From: Antilocapra americana
Lineage: Eukaryota; Chordata; Mammalia; Artiodactyla; Antilocapridae
NCBI GenBank assembly: GCA_007570785.1
Contig: ML661885.1
Location: forward strand, 15,945,732 to 16,009,731
DNA: 64,000 bases
Direction of reading: 5' to 3'
The notes under the pieces are model-generated. The model saw only the letters and a list, made by a program, of their open reading frames with translations. It searched no databases and was not told where the DNA came from. A program made the translations under genes and the position numbers. Of the stretch, positions 11,994-25,766 are shown one piece after another (position 1 is the first letter of the stretch; each line of letters begins with the position of its first letter).

Positions 11994-12120
11994 GGACTCA
12001 CCCATCAGTCCAGTGGTTAAGACCCCGTGCTCCCAATGCAGGGGGCATGGGTTCGATCCCTGGTAGGGGAACCAAGATCCTGCTTGCTACGCAGTGCAGC
12101 TGAAAAATAAAATAAAAAAT
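11994..12120 (+). mobile_element. CHR-type SINE
   Basis: Plus strand; ccagtggttaagaccccgtg, B box gggttcgatccctggtaggg, A-rich tail to 12120. Confidence 0.85.
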
Positions 12121-12299
12121 GAAATAGTCTATTCCTAGTGTATTAGTTTAAAATCAAGCATGGACATGATGCTTCACCAAACTAATTTTAAACCTCTATT
12201 GAAATACTCCTACATTTTTCCTTTGGTAAATGTACATAAATGAATTTTCTTACCTTAAACCATCTTTGCTTTCTTAGACTAAACAATTACAATGGCGTA

Positions 12300-12480
12300 T
12301 TCTGATGACAGTCCGGATTTGATTTGCTAGTATTTTATTTAGGATTGTTGTCTCTATACACCTGTGTTATAGGCCTATAGGATGTTTTTTTAAGGTGTGG
12401 GGGGGTCTATGTTATCTCAGAATTTGCTATCAGGATTATATTAGCTTTGTAACAGAGGCTTGTAAATTTGCTGTTTTTTA
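12300..12480 (-). mobile_element. Old L1 fragment
   Basis: Diverged minus-strand L1 ORF2-like stretch (tttatttaggattgttgtct, aggattatattagctttgta). Edges uncertain. Confidence 0.5.
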
Positions 12481-12707
12481 TTGTATGTTAGAACAGTTTA
12501 CTGTGTGAATCATGCTCCTTGAAAATTAAAAAAAAATACTTAACTGTAAGAATAGAATGTTATGCTTCTTTGGGAGAAATAGCTTGACAACTACTTCATT
12601 TTCCTTTCATGGTTATTCAGATTTTGTCTTGGTTTAATTGTCACAATTTATATTTTCCTTAGAAAATCACTAAATCACAATTTTAAAATTTGGTGTAAAT
12701 CATAACC

Positions 12708-12826
12708 TCATACGGCACTAGTGGTAAAGAACCTGCTTGCCAATGCAGGAGACTTAAGATTCAGGTTTGATCCCCGGGTCAGCAAGATCCCCTGGAGAAG
12801 GAAATGACTGAAGTGACTTGGCACTC
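12708..12826 (+). mobile_element. Bov-tA SINE, internally shortened
   Basis: Plus-strand tRNA-like head and first part of the body (gtaaagaacctgcttgccaa, gatcccctggagaaggaaat) joined directly to the actgaagtgacttggcac tail; the middle of the body is deleted. Confidence 0.8.
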
Positions 12827-13279
12827 ACACGTTGAACATCTACCATGTTTAAATCAGCCTGCTAAGCACTGGAAGGGATAACATCCCCACAAAATAAAAA
12901 ATGCCCTCCTTGTTGCTTTACAACCTATTTTTTAGCTGATATACATAAAGCAAAAATTGCCACTAGGAAAAGCATACAAACACGTAAGGATAACCACATA
13001 AATTGTGATTTCATCCATTTTAAGGAGCTCTTGGCTTTTTATGACTTGTATTGTCATTCCACCAGTCAATGGAACTTAATGGACTCCACTCTTTAGGAGT
13101 GCAGGTTTTCATTCAATATTTAAGGATGAAATAGTACTTTTTCTCGTCTGTAATAGAGAAACTGTTAGTATGACGTTGTCGAAAACCTTGCTGCATTGAA
13201 CAAAATAACATAGATGATGTCTTACACTGTAAGATAACAATTATAAAAACCCACTTTAATCACAACTTTGATGCAGCTA

Positions 13280-16200
13280 CTTTCTTAAATTTGGCTTTGT
13301 GACATGCCATGCTGCTGGCACGGTAACTGCTTGCATGAGAAAGCTACTCTAATTCCTTTAATTATGTATCTTCTGCCTGGCCACTCATCTTTATTCAGTA
13401 GTTTCAGATCAAAAACACTGACTGTTGCCAAACATTTAAAGAAAAGAATCTAAAGAAGAAAGAAAAGCATCTCCCACCACTGAGGCTATTCAAAAGAACA
13501 TTTATTATAAGCTCTGAAGTCAGTTCCAGAAACATTTTTGCGCAACAATAGCCCTACTAAGTGAAGGATGATGCTCATTTGTATAGAAATGTCATATACT
13601 TTAAAAAGCATTTGTTTTTTAAGCACATCTCATGCGTTAACTCCCTACCCTAATTCCCCCATTTCAATATTCTGTATATTATTTCAACACTCTTAACATG
13701 AGTTCCTTTTCTGAACGTAGCATTCATAGGATGTTTCTAGAATCTAAGCACCATGTTTGTTCTAATTTGAACTATGATCTGGGTCTAGAATCGCACTGTA
13801 AATTAGCTTGTAACCTTGGACTAACCTGATTAATCCTCATTAAAACAAAAATCAAAAAGTAATATATTGGCTGATTCAAATGGTGGCTGTAAGGAAAAGA
13901 AACATGTATTTTCAAAATCAGCTGAATGAAATTATGGAAAGACAAAAATGCTCTTTAATGGTCTGAAGAAAACATATTTTACAATTCAAAATTATACTTG
14001 AGATGGATGCACAGACTCTTGAAGTTTTCAAGAGCAGAAATGATACAGTATATACTAATTCAAAAGAAAAATACATTTGTAAATTTGAGTCAAAATTTCA
14101 TATGCCTAGTTCTGATGTATTAAAAAAAAATCCTAACACTGGACCTGGGTCAGTTGGTATGCATAGGTAGAATTAATCACCAGCTTTACTTCATGATATA
14201 AAAGGTTCAAATGGAAAGATTTTAGACAATTCTGGTTGAGTAAAATGTCATGAAATTTGAATTTTATCACAAGCTATCATCTTATGCAGACTTCTGTAAA
14301 TAATGAAGCCACAGATGCTGTCACAAATAAGGGTCTTAGCATACATATATTTAGATAAATGTTAACACTTTTGTATTAAAAATGATGTAAGCATCTAGAA
14401 AGAGGGGAAAACTCCAAACACTGATACAGTTGTGTTCTACATTAGAATAATAACATGAACACAAAACTTGTAGAACAATTTGATGATTAAGACCAGTAGT
14501 TCTACCTCAAAGCAATTTAAAAATTTTCCAAATTAAAAAAACTGTGTGTGTGTGCAGCGGGAGGGAATGTGGAGAAAGGAAATGGGAGTATTCTACAAGG
14601 CATTTTGAAACAGTCTTGTTTTCATCTAAGGAAACATGGCGTAAAAAAAAAAAATTATGTATCTAATTCAGGATAAATTAATAAACTTGAGTGTAAATGA
14701 AAACTGAATTTTGGATTGACCCGGCATCACACATTACTGGTAGGGAAACAGCATATAAATTTCCCTTTGTATCACAAAGATAATGATGACCACAGTTATG
14801 ATGACCATAGCTAAAATGGAATTTTCTTTATATAGCTGGTAATAGGAAACAAGGATTCTAAATTAATCTAGTTAATTTATTTAGTACTGATATGTAATAT
14901 TTAATGCCTAATCAAAAGCAACAAAAATTGAAATTTATAGACTGCTATTTAGAAAATGCAGCAAGAAAGCTTTTTTCTCATCTATAATTCTTCTGATCAT
15001 CTGTAACATTACAACTTTAGATTTAAGCAACATCTACAAACACAATCTTGTTTGTTCATTAAAAAATGTGGCCAACATCACCCTATTGATGTGTGGTCTC
15101 CTAATTTCCTAGATGTGAAATTAAGACCCAGTCACTTGCTCAAGATGACATGGCTTATTAGCACAAGACTTTAAGACTTTTTAACTCTTAGTTTGGTGCT
15201 ATGATATACCAGAATCTTATAGACTAATAATTTTGTTTAAACTAACAAACCACTGGGTATAATACTTAAGAGTTTAATCTAATAGGAATACAAAATCTTA
15301 GCACAAATATGACAAGCCTGGAATTAAACCAGATTAAAAATTGCAAATAAAACACTATATATAAAATTGATGGTATCTATTGATTTCCAGATCTTATGTT
15401 TTACCAAAATTAGATAACACTAGAGGCTCAACTTAGCACTGCTAAGTCTAAATATATCCCAGCTTTGTTAATTTGTACAAATCTTCCTCTATATAGATAG
15501 GAAATATGAGTTCTTTAACAGCAATTTTACAGTATTTCTCAGAATATCTGTACTATTTTGAAAGAATAATTAATTTAGCAAAATGATTCAGAGCTAAATG
15601 ACAGCTCCATACATAGCAAGATGTCTCTAAATGTATTTCTATTTTAACATGAGCTAAATTTACCACTTATAGTAAACTGTATCTCTCAATACTAACAGGT
15701 CTTCAAAAGGAGACTGTTATCTGCCAATAATAATTGTAAGAAAGATAAGAAATCTAAAAAGCATAAATAATCTAGACAATACAAAATGAAATACTAACTG
15801 AATAAAACAAAAGGATTTTGTGGTGCTATTCTCTGCAGAAAAAAATATCTGGGAGATTTGCACATAATTTGAAAAGTTAACTAATTATCAAGTGTCAGAA
15901 AACCATTAAGGTTTCAATACTAAATAAAATCATCTGTTAAATTTAACCAAATAAAAATTCCTACTATTGTCATGTGACAGATGTACTGAAGCAAATAGTT
16001 TTATACAGCCTCAGAAAAACAGAAATTGAAGGCTAAAAAGATCAAACACCAAGTGTTCATCAAACCTTTCAGTCAAGTCTTTATTAACATGTAAGTATCA
16101 TTTGCCACAAGATTCAGTTTTCCTAACCTTTCAGTTCTTCAATATTTTAAACTTGAGGTTACTTCTGGATCTAACATACAAAGTAACCTACTAAAATGGG

Positions 16201-17726
16201 TCAAAGTTAAATTTTATTCTAGCTATTATCTTGACCTTTAAGATCACCACTTAGGTTTATAATTGGCATTATTTGTCACCAAGTAGCAGAATATAATTCT
16301 TGTACTTGATAATCTTCTATACTAAAATATGTACCAGTGTCTTAAGAAGTTACTAAAAGATATGCAATTAACATTTATATTTAATTGCTCTCAACAAGCT
16401 GGAAAGTACAATGTTAGGTCTTCCAAGTAGAAAAATTACTTTTATAGATCTTGGTTGTTTATGGTCTTTGCAGGTTCCAGAAAAACTGGTCCATATAAAC
16501 CAGTCTCAAAGTAAGCTGAAGATTTATAGACCCTGTAGTAACAGCTTTGTTTTACTACTAAGATAAAGACTATAGTAAATCCAACTCTAGTGCTTCTTTC
16601 CCCATGACTAAGCAGAGACACTCTTATAGTTCTTAAAAAATTTTTTTTGTCTTAGTATATAAGCTGAAAGGCCTCTTTTGTAAGTTATACTTCAGCAGAA
16701 GATCCAGATTATGACATCCTGTCTACTGGGAAATGTGTTAACAGAAGATGATAAAATATATCGAAGCGCATTGTAAGATCTGCACTGCATCTCTTTAGGT
16801 TTTAGTTTCTTATCACATTTCAGCTGAATGGAGGAAGACTAAAATAGTTCAAAGAAGTCTTGTTCTTAGGATCTAGATGGAGTTCACTAGTTTTTTTAAA
16901 GCATATTTAAATAATGAGTAGTGTACCTACAACGGACTGACTATGTGAGAATGAATACTGAAAGGAAACTATATAGTCAATTAAAGTACAGTACTCTGGG
17001 TTGGCCGAAATGCACAATGTACATGAAACCAAATGCACGTGTAATTTACTTGTTGACCAGGTGACCATAGTTCAAAAAGTCCCTGCTCCAAAAGCTGTAC
17101 CTAGTAATCTTCCAAAACTGGTTTTAAATAAAGTTCTTAAATTGTAGCAATCAACAGAAAGACAAGATACACTTAAAACAATACTGCAGTTTATCAAAAG
17201 ACACATAAGAAATTTAAACTCTCATGTCTTTGACAGTTATAAAAATCAATATTTTGGCTAAGTTATAAACATGTTTATAATGCAATTATATGCAATTGCA
17301 TAACTCTAGTAATGCTAATGACAGCTATAAGATCAGGTTTTTTAAAGAAAAAACACTAAAAACATAAAAATACGTAGCCCCATTATTTACCTGTAGAATG
17401 TGTTCAATTTATGCCTAAATTTCAGCATTTACTGTATCATCACTTCTCTAATTTTAAAAAATGACATCCAAAGGATAAGGCAAAACCACCTACGAATTGG
17501 TATATTTGTTTATTTCTCAATTTGTGAAAATGTCCTTAATTTGTTGATGTAGCAAACAAACTTCAACTCTGATTGCTATGCAAAAGAACAGAAGATAATC
17601 TGCTTTGCAATGAACTTTAAAGTTCAACTGCACACAGGCAACATGCTATATATGAAAAAATTACTAACTGAACTACAGGTATTAAATACTGAAAAAGAGT
17701 TAACAGTTTATTATAATTTATTTTAT
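13280..17726 (-). other. Repeat-poor block, candidate long ELOC 3'UTR
   Basis: About 4.4 kb of AT-rich sequence directly downstream of the ELOC stop codon. I recognise no SINE, LINE or LTR in it, unlike almost every other few-kilobase interval of the window. No ORF of note. A long 3'UTR, or conserved downstream DNA that excludes insertions, would explain this. A minus-strand AATAAA lies at about 13502-13507 (plus-strand tttatt). The extent of the transcript is inference only. Confidence 0.4.
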
Positions 17727-17972
<246 letters not shown>

Positions 17973-18204
17973 CTATGTTCCTCTAAAATTCCTAACTCCC
18001 AATACTTCCAAATGGGACTATATTTGCAGACAATTAAGACCATGCACCAACTTGACTGGTATCCTTATCAGAACGTTTCATGTCACGTTTTGACTTTAGA
18101 CTTCTACCTTGTTCATCTGCAAAGAGAATTTTGGCTCTTCGAAAATTCATAACTTTATCATCAAACTGCTAATCCAATAAAACAAAATAAGAAACCTCCA
18201 GTCA

Positions 18205-18330
18205 TTTGGAGAATGGAGTAAGAAATGGCAACCCACTCCAGTATTCTTGCCTGGAAAATACTATGGACAGGGCAGCCTGGCAGGCTACAGTCCATAGGGT
18301 TGCAAAGAGTCAGAGATGACTGAGCATGCA
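18205..18330 (+). mobile_element. Bov-A SINE fragment
   Basis: Plus strand; cccactccagtattcttgcc through caaagagtcagagatgactg, followed by a short CA run. Confidence 0.85.
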
Positions 18331-18469
18331 CACACACACATGTGGAGAAAGAGATAAATTAAAATTCCCCAAAATAAAATATGGCAAGAAACTTAAACTC
18401 TACAGACATTGCCAGATAGACAGTACAACCACTATGGAAAACAGTCTGACACTATCTTATAAAGTTAAA

Positions 18470-18665
18470 TATATACTTATAGCCCAAAGAATCCACCAGC
18501 AATTCAGGAGACCTGGGTTCAATCCCTGGGTTGGGAAGATCCCCTGGAGAAGGGAATGGCTACCCACTCCAGTATTTTCGCCTGGAAAATTCCATGGACA
18601 GAGAAGCCTGGCAAGCTACAGTCCATGGGGTCGCAAAGAGACACGATTGAGTGACTTTCACTTAT
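18470..18665 (+). mobile_element. Bov-tA SINE, 5' truncated
   Basis: Plus strand; starts within the tRNA-like head (aattcaggagacctgggttc) and continues through the body to the gattgagtgactttcac tail. Confidence 0.85.
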
Positions 18666-18961
18666 CAGATCAGGAGGTTAGGTTGCAGACACACAGAGGT
18701 TAGACAACAATGTGAAGACAACAGGGAGAAGACAGTTGTCTCCAAGGCACAGGGAGGCCCCAGAAGAAACCAACCCTGCCAAATCTTTATTCCCATCCTT
18801 TGGAACTGTGAGAAACTAAATTTCTATTTAAATCGTCCAGTCACTGATATTTTGTTATGGCAGACTAATATAATGCAAAAAGGATAAACCCAACTTGCAT
18901 CAAATGAAGTAGCTAGCTCTGATTTCTGAGCAGAAATATAAAAAAACTTTATTAAGATTCA

Positions 18962-19165
18962 GTCTAGGTCAAGAGTCCCCAACCTCTAGAACCTGATGCC
19001 TGATGATCTGAGGGGGAACTGATGCAATAATAATATAAATATAGAGCACATTAAGTGTAATGCACGAATCATCCCCAAACCACTCCTTTGCCCCAGCCCC
19101 CAAGTCTGGAAAAATTGTCTTTCATGAAAATTGGTCCCTGGTGCCAAAAAGTCTAGGGAATCGAG
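18962..19165 (+). mobile_element. Non-autonomous hAT-like DNA transposon fragment
   Basis: Starts with aagagtccccaacct, contains gatgcctgatgatctgaggg and ends with ccctggtgccaaaaagtcta. This is the order of a widespread mammalian hAT-type element whose ends are inverted repeats of ggtccccaacc. Element name not certain; internally deleted. Confidence 0.5.
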
Positions 19166-19639
19166 TATTTATGGATAATCAGGAGCTCTAGGTTATGTTG
19201 CCATGTAAATATAAACAATAAGTGAAACACTAGTTTAAAAAAATCTTTCAAGGAAGTAAATCCACTATATATATTCCCTTTAAAAACAGTTCATAAACTG
19301 TTTTTAGTGATCTCTCAAAATTTCTTTATACAAACTTAATTTAGCCTTTACTACTGGGATGAAATATTTTCTTGACTGTCTAGCATTATCACTGTGCACT
19401 GAATAAAAAAAAGACAGAAAAATGTACTTTCTGAGAAAAGAATATTTTAAAAGTTTTCTATTAATGTCTAGTGGTTAGGGGTAGGCTGGGATGAAGAAAA
19501 AGCAGAGGAGTCAACAAATAATTAACAGCAATCAAATTAGTTTTGTTTGCCAATAACTACAACTCTCTCGCTTGAACATATGCATGAAATATTACCAATA
19601 GGCAGTTGTTAAGCCTTTGACACTAGACAAACAGTGCTT

Positions 19640-20175
19640 TTTTTGAGGTGAAATGCACATAATACAAAAGTCCCCGTCTAAGATGTGTAATTCAGTGTAC
19701 ATTCACAGTGCCGAGAAGCCATCCACTCTTATCTTGTTCCAAAACATTTTTGTTGCCCCAGATAAAACCTTGTACTCTTTAAGGAGGGCTTCCCGAGTGG
19801 CAGTAAATTCTCCAGCCAGTGTGGGAGACCCGGGTTCAATCCCTGGGTTGGGGAGATCCCTTGTTGTAGGAATGGCAACCCACTTCAGTATTCTTGCCTG
19901 AAATATCCCATGGACAGAGAAGCCTGATGGGCTATGATCTATGGGGTCACAAAGAGTAGGACGCGCCTCAACAAGTGAGCACACACGCATACACTCTTTA
20001 AGCAATTATTTCCCACCTCCCCCCACACCCCACACACCTCTGGAAAACACCAATTTACTTTCCTTCCCTATGAAATCATTTATTCTGGATATGTCATACA
20101 AATGGAATTATACACCATTTGATCTTTCATGTCTGGCTTCTTTCACTTAGCATAATATTTTGAAGGTGCAGTATT
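19640..20175 (-). mobile_element. Old L1 3' region, split by Bov-tA
   Basis: Minus-strand L1-like pieces on both sides of the SINE (tgtgtaattcagtgtacatt on the left; ggaattatacaccatttgat and cttagcataatattttgaag on the right). Confidence 0.55.
19785..19992 (+). mobile_element. Bov-tA SINE with target-site duplication
   Basis: Plus strand, full length, with gttcaatccctgggttgggg and the body. It is flanked by actctttaag on the left and actctttaag on the right, a clean target-site duplication in older L1-like DNA. Confidence 0.9.
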
Positions 20176-20879
20176 ACATTCCTTTTCACGTAAACTAATG
20201 TTTACATGAAAGATGGTTTTAAGTTAAAGGAGATCAGGCCTACAAAGAAGCCAAAAGTCTCTAATCTTAATTTTTAACTAAGATTTTGTTGGCATTCGTG
20301 AATTTCCCCCCTCAAGTACATTCTAGTTCTGTCTAGCAGAAAAACCTAAAAGTGATTCAACTTAGGAGCAATGAGTACTGCTAGCACCCAGACAGGGGTC
20401 TCAAAATCAGGGCTCTTTAGAAAAAGTTGTTCTCAGGATTGAGAAATAATGTACAAAATGAACCTGAGAACTTTTGTTATTACAGAAAGCAGTAGATATC
20501 CAAGACTAATAAAGCCATGTCACAAGGATGCAGAAGTCAACTTGATGTGCCCGCTCTGGCGTAAAAATGGAGCAAATGGAGCAATCTGAACATCAGTAAA
20601 AATGACTGCACAGGACTGAAAAATATCCAATATATATTTATACATGCAAACAAAACAAACATCCTTTACTATTGGAAGATGCTGGAGAACCAATTCGCTA
20701 CTTTGAAAAATTATAAGGGGAGGGGAAAAATCAAGTGTTTATCCTTTCTTTTTTTCCCTGTACAGATTGTATTTCAGGGTCACCAAACAGTTATTTATTG
20801 GAGAACTCTAAGTAATAAATGCAGAAGAAACAACAGAACTAGAAAATCCCTCTTTTATAATTCTGAATGAAGTAGATTT

Positions 20880-21405
20880 CAGCAACAGCCCCAGTCAATG
20901 CTAAAACTATTATATGAAAGACTGACTGGGGAATTGCTCATGGACCAGTCAGCTTGATAACTCTGGAACCCAGTAACAAGTCTTGGCATTGCTAAAAGAC
21001 ATGACACAACAGGAATTCAAGAGTTCTACCTATAAAGTACTCTTGTTAGAGAGATGAACTGGATTTTAATCAAGCCTCCAGAGTTCTAATTATGAGTTTT
21101 CAAGATGAAACATGACTTAAGTCTAATCTGGATGTTGACATTATACAAATAACCTTGTCTCTAGTAAAACTGATGATCTAGGAAAGAAAAGGTTTACAGG
21201 GGAACAATCATAGATTTCTGCAAGTGAAATGGCATTATGTCAGGAGTTTGCTTAAAATACTCTTAAAAAAAGTTAAATAGATGAGATTGGCAAAATACTG
21301 ATAACTACTGAAGCTGGTTGATGGGTACAGGAAAGTAGGTTATGCTATTTTCTCCACATTTGGGTTATGTTTCAAAATTTCCATAGTAAAAAATATAAAA
21401 ACCGG
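20880..21405 (+). mobile_element. Old L1 3' end (L1M-type)
   Basis: The late part follows a common mammalian L1M 3'UTR: gattggcaaaatactgataa, ctggttgatgggtacaggaa and aaatttccatagtaaaaaat. The first half is less certain. Confidence 0.5.
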
Positions 21406-21905
21406 ATTACAAAGGATCCCAAATAGCCAAAACAATTTTGAAAAAGAAAAAGTTAGGGGCCTAACACTTCCTAATTTCAAAACTTACTACAAAGCTGCAG
21501 AAATCAAAACAGTGCTATACCGGTATAAGGATACATATACCAACAGGAAAGAACTGAGAGTCCAGAAATAAACCTACACGCTTATGGTCAACTGATATCA
21601 ATAAGGACGCCAAGACCATTCAATGGAGTAAAGTGTGGTCTCTTCAACAAATAGTACTGTAGTACTGGGATGTCCACATGCAAAAGAATGAAGCTGATTC
21701 ACACTATATAAAAAATTAACTTAATATCAAGGACCTAAATGTTAGAGCTTAAACCAGAGAACTCATAAGAAAACATAAGGGTCTTCATGACACTGAATTT
21801 GGCAACAGAGTTTTAGACAGGACTCATAAATCACAAACAACAAGAGAGAATGTAAATTGGACTTCATCAAAATAAAAAAGGTTTAGTACATCAAAGACAC
21901 TATCA

Positions 21906-22297
21906 AAGGACTGTCCTGGTAGTTCAGTGGGTAAGACTCTGCCTTGCCAACCTGGATAAGAAGGAAGTTTGGGGACTGAGCTCCTTTGTTGTTCACCTGA
22001 GATGATCACAACATTGTTTGTTAATTGGCTATACCCCAATACAAATTTTAAAAGTTCAATTAAAAAAAAAGAATCTGCCTTGCAATGCAGGGGCAAGGCT
22101 TGGTTCCCTGACAAGCGAACTGAGATCTCACATGCCTGTGGAGCAAGGAAGCCCAAGCGCGGCAACTCCCGAGTCTACAAAGCCCTCGTGCCACAGCTCT
22201 AGAGTCTGTGCTACAGCAAAGGGTCTCACATGACACGGTGAAGATCCCATGTGCTACAGCGAAGATCCAACGCAGCAACCCTCTCCAAAACAGATAC
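21906..22297 (+). mobile_element. Composite CHR-type SINE with internal L1-tail-like block
   Basis: Plus-strand SINE starting gactgtcctggtagttcagt and ending near acgcagcaaccctctccaaa. About 120 bases in the middle (21960-22075) resemble an L1 3' tail (ttggctataccccaatacaa plus an A run). The flanking actatcaa(a)g on both sides looks like a target-site duplication in L1. Confidence 0.7.
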
Positions 22298-22365
22298 TAT
22301 CAAGAAAAAAACACGGCCGACAGAATACATTATTTATCTGGTAAAGGTCTAGTGTCCAGAATTTA

Positions 22366-22576
22366 TGTGCTGTGTTTACTTCCTCAGTCGTGTCCAACTC
22401 TCTGCGACCCCATGGACTGTAGCCCACCAGGCTCCTCTGTCCACGGGGCTTCTCCAGGCAAGAATACTGGAGTGGGTAGCCTATCCCTTCTCCAGAGGAT
22501 CTTCCTGACTCAGGAAATGAACTGGGGTCTCCTGCATTGCAGGCAGATTGTTTACCAGATAAGCTAACAGGGAAGC
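22366..22576 (-). mobile_element. Bov-tA SINE
   Basis: Minus strand, complete; flanked by agaattt on both sides (22360 and 22580 area), a probable target-site duplication in L1. Confidence 0.9.
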
Positions 22577-23183
22577 CCCCAGAATTTGTTGAGAGCCCTT
22601 AACAACTCACAAGTCAATTAAAAAATGGGCAACAGAACTCAAGAGATGTTTCTTGAAAGAAGATATACGAATGACCAAAAAGCACATAAAGATATGTTTA
22701 ACATCGTTAGTCATTAGGGAATTGCTAATCCAAATGACAATGTAAAGAGATACCACTTTACACTCACTAAGATGGCTAGAATCAGAAATATAATGTCAGA
22801 GAGGATGTGGAGAAACTAGAACCCTCACACACTGCTGGTAGGAATGTAAAATGGTTCAGCCACAGTGCAAACAGTTCAGCATTTCCTCTAAGAGTTAAGC
22901 ATAGAATTATTGTATGCTCCAGAAACTCCAATTCTCAAGAAAAACTTTCTTGAGGTAAAATGTTAAGAATAGATATTTGGGAGGCAGTAACTTATATAAA
23001 ATTTCCATGTAACCAGGAGCACAAATCACCAATCATAGTTCTTCTGTGGTGAACTCACCACAGGAACTAACACAGGGAAATGATCCTTCCCTTTATAAAA
23101 TAATCAATTTGGTCTTAATAAAATTGCAGTCAATAACTGAAAACAGGAAACAGCGGATGCCATTTTTTTCCCAATGCAACATA

Positions 23184-23388
23184 GTCAAGGTGTTAGCTGC
23201 TCAGTCATGCCTGACTCTTTGCAACCCCATGGACTGTAGCCCGCCAGACTCCTCTGTCCATGGGATTCTCTAGGCAAGAATACTAGAGGGGGTTGCCACT
23301 CCCTTCTCCAGGGGATCTTCCCCATCCAAGGATCGAACCCAGGTCTTCTGCAATGCAGGCAGATGCTTTACCATCTGAGCTACCAGGA
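23184..23388 (-). mobile_element. Bov-tA SINE with 11-bp target-site duplication
   Basis: Minus strand, full length. Exact duplication aatgcaacata at 23173-23183 and 23389-23399. Confidence 0.95.
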
Positions 23389-23489
23389 AATGCAACATAA
23401 CCATGCAATAATTAATGTTAGAACAGTTACTGTCTCTTTTAATGTTATGAGTTATTTAATTCAACTTAAATCACATTTATCAAACATTA

Positions 23490-23741
<252 letters not shown>

Positions 23742-23825
23742 TTACCAAAGTTAGTATTTGAATAACTCAGACCTGGACCATTTCCCAAGATTTTAAAGTT
23801 TTTAATTTCTTGTATAACTAGTCTC

Positions 23826-23934
23826 TAAATATTTTGGCTGCACAGTTTGTGGGATCTCGGTTCCCCAACCAGGGATTGAACCTGGGCCATGACAGCGCTG
23901 AGCCCTAACCACTGGACCACCAAGGAACTCCCAA
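23826..23934 (-). mobile_element. CHR-type SINE
   Basis: Minus strand; tattttggctgcacagtttg to ctggaccaccaaggaactcc. Lies about 150 bases upstream of the ELOC exon, in the intron. Confidence 0.8.
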
Positions 23935-24739
23935 GGATGTTTACTGCAGATGAAAATGTACCAGTATTTTCAAGGTAATAGTAACAATTCATGAAAATAG
24001 CAGCACATTCGAATTTAAGACTAAAAGAAAACATTCAAATAGTAAAACTTTAAATCTGTCACTTGAAATACTCATTTTAAAAATAAAATGCATACTGTGT
24101 TTTGGAATAGATGTTTGTAGGCTGTGTGAGTGCTACTTCTGACAAGCCCATATTCTCAAAATTAGGGCCTTTTTTACTTAGCATTTTATTCTTGATGCAT
24201 AAAAAATGATCAAAACGTTTTACTGCTCAGTTTAAATTATTGCACGGATACTGAATATAGACAAGTATCATCTTTAAAAATTCAAAGCACAGGTGAGGTA
24301 GCTAGCAGCTACCTCCACTACTGCCATGCTGGCTTTAGCCAGAGGAGTTTGTGCAATGTAACTTTTTAAGGGAGTGTGTATTTTTATACATCTGTTTATA
24401 ATCTTTTCTCACATATATAACTTTACATGTTTGTATTGACAAAATTTTAATTTTTACAATTACCAATATCAATATTAAGAAAACATCTTAAGGCTTATTC
24501 TAAAAACTAAGGAAGCCTTAGTGAGAAGTACAGAAACTGAAGCACTGTTTAATTACAAATATACATTCACTCATTCATCTGTTAATACAAATTCCTAAAA
24601 CTGAGATTAATAAATATCAAAATCACTTATGTTCTACTATTGCCAAAATTGTTTAATCTGAATCTAATTGGGAGAAACCATTCAGACAAATCTAAATTTA
24701 AATGTGCCAGCAAAGACTTCACTCCTCATCCAATCTCTA

Positions 24740-24905
24740 AAGTAGGAAATTATTTAAAGGAGACAAAGAGATAAGGAAATACAGGAAGTAATCCTTGACT
24801 GGACCCTCGATTTAAAAAGAATAAACCCACCGTGAAGGACACTACTGAAGAAACTGAAATTTTGAATATGGACTGAATCAGGAGATGCAAGCTGAAGTAT
24901 TTAGT
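24740..24905 (+). mobile_element. Old L1M-type 3' fragment
   Basis: Diverged piece with aaggagacaaagagataagg and gaaattttgaatatggactg, a motif order common in L1M 3' ends. Weak. Confidence 0.35.
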
Positions 24906-24913
24906 ACGGAGTT

Positions 24914-25132
24914 TTACGTGCTGCATGCTCAGTTGTGGCCAACTCTGTGACCCCATCGACTGCAGCCCCACTAGGCTCCTCTGTCCATGAAATTCTCCAG
25001 GCAAGGATACTACAGAAGGTTGTCATTTCCTACTCCAGAGGATCTTCCCAACCCAGGAATCGAACCAGAGTCTCCTGTAGCTCTTGCATCGGCAGGCAGA
25101 TTCTTTACCACTGAACCACCTAGGGGGCTCCT
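24914..25132 (-). mobile_element. Bov-tA SINE
   Basis: Minus strand; gtgctgcatgctcagttgtg, gcaaggatactacagaaggt, then the tRNA-like head ending ctgaaccacctagggggctc. Confidence 0.9.
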
Positions 25133-25712
25133 TGAGTATTACATGTACAACTAAATAAATGACACAGGCAAAAAGGCTTATGTGTGTTTTTGTATGTATA
25201 TATACACACACACACACAGGAAAAGCAAATATGGCAAAACACTAATTGGTAAAGGCCACAGTGTATTATTCTTACAATTTTTCATAGTAAAAAGTTGGGA
25301 GACACAAAAATACAAGTAACTTCTAAATCATAGACTATTCAAGCATACAGATTTTTAGCAGTTTTTGCCAACCTCTGAGAATAAAAATAAAAATAATTAT
25401 CAATTATTTAAATTTATACATTTAGTGGGTTTGGGTTTTTGGTTTTTTGGAAATGAAACCATTTTCAATGTCTGTTAGGAGAGTTACTAATTTCTTAAGT
25501 AACAATTACTCACTAGCAATCACAAATTAAATCAGGCACAATAATGTTACTGATCTGCCTTTCAGAAATATATAGTAAATATAGCTGTTGATATAAACAA
25601 CTAACTTTCAATCCACTCTATTTTCTTACTTGCACTCACCAAGTCTGAAGGTCTATCTTTGAGAAGAAAGCTTCAACTAATTGAATGACAAAATTACTTT
25701 TATATAACTTAC

Positions 25713-25766
25713 CCATTATGTTCTTATGAAATTCTACTTTGCGTCCACAGGAACTTTAGTAGTTTC
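25713..25766 (-). CDS. ELOC: ELOC start-codon exon
   Basis: A 54-bp exon on the minus strand: acceptor ttttcag at its upstream edge, 50 bases of 5'UTR, then ATGG followed by donor GTAAGT (25712-25707). The ATG is at 25716-25714. The single G completes to GAT (Asp) in the next exon. I chose this start because the 23.5-kb exon opens in the second base of the Asp codon and has no ATG of its own before it. Only four coding bases lie here, which is why no ORF is visible. Confidence 0.85.

Larger units (their letters stand above)
21406..22960 (+). mobile_element. L1 ORF2/3' fragment, split by two SINEs
   Basis: Plus-strand L1 (gccaaaacaattttgaaaaa, gccaagaccattcaatgg, agggaattgctaatccaaat, gaggatgtggagaaactaga). 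A CHR-type SINE and a Bov-tA interrupt it; L1 order is kept across both. Confidence 0.8.

Noticed and set aside
16998..17080. Possible mariner MITE because of gggttggcc
   Set aside because: Only the first ten bases match; no complementary right end follows.
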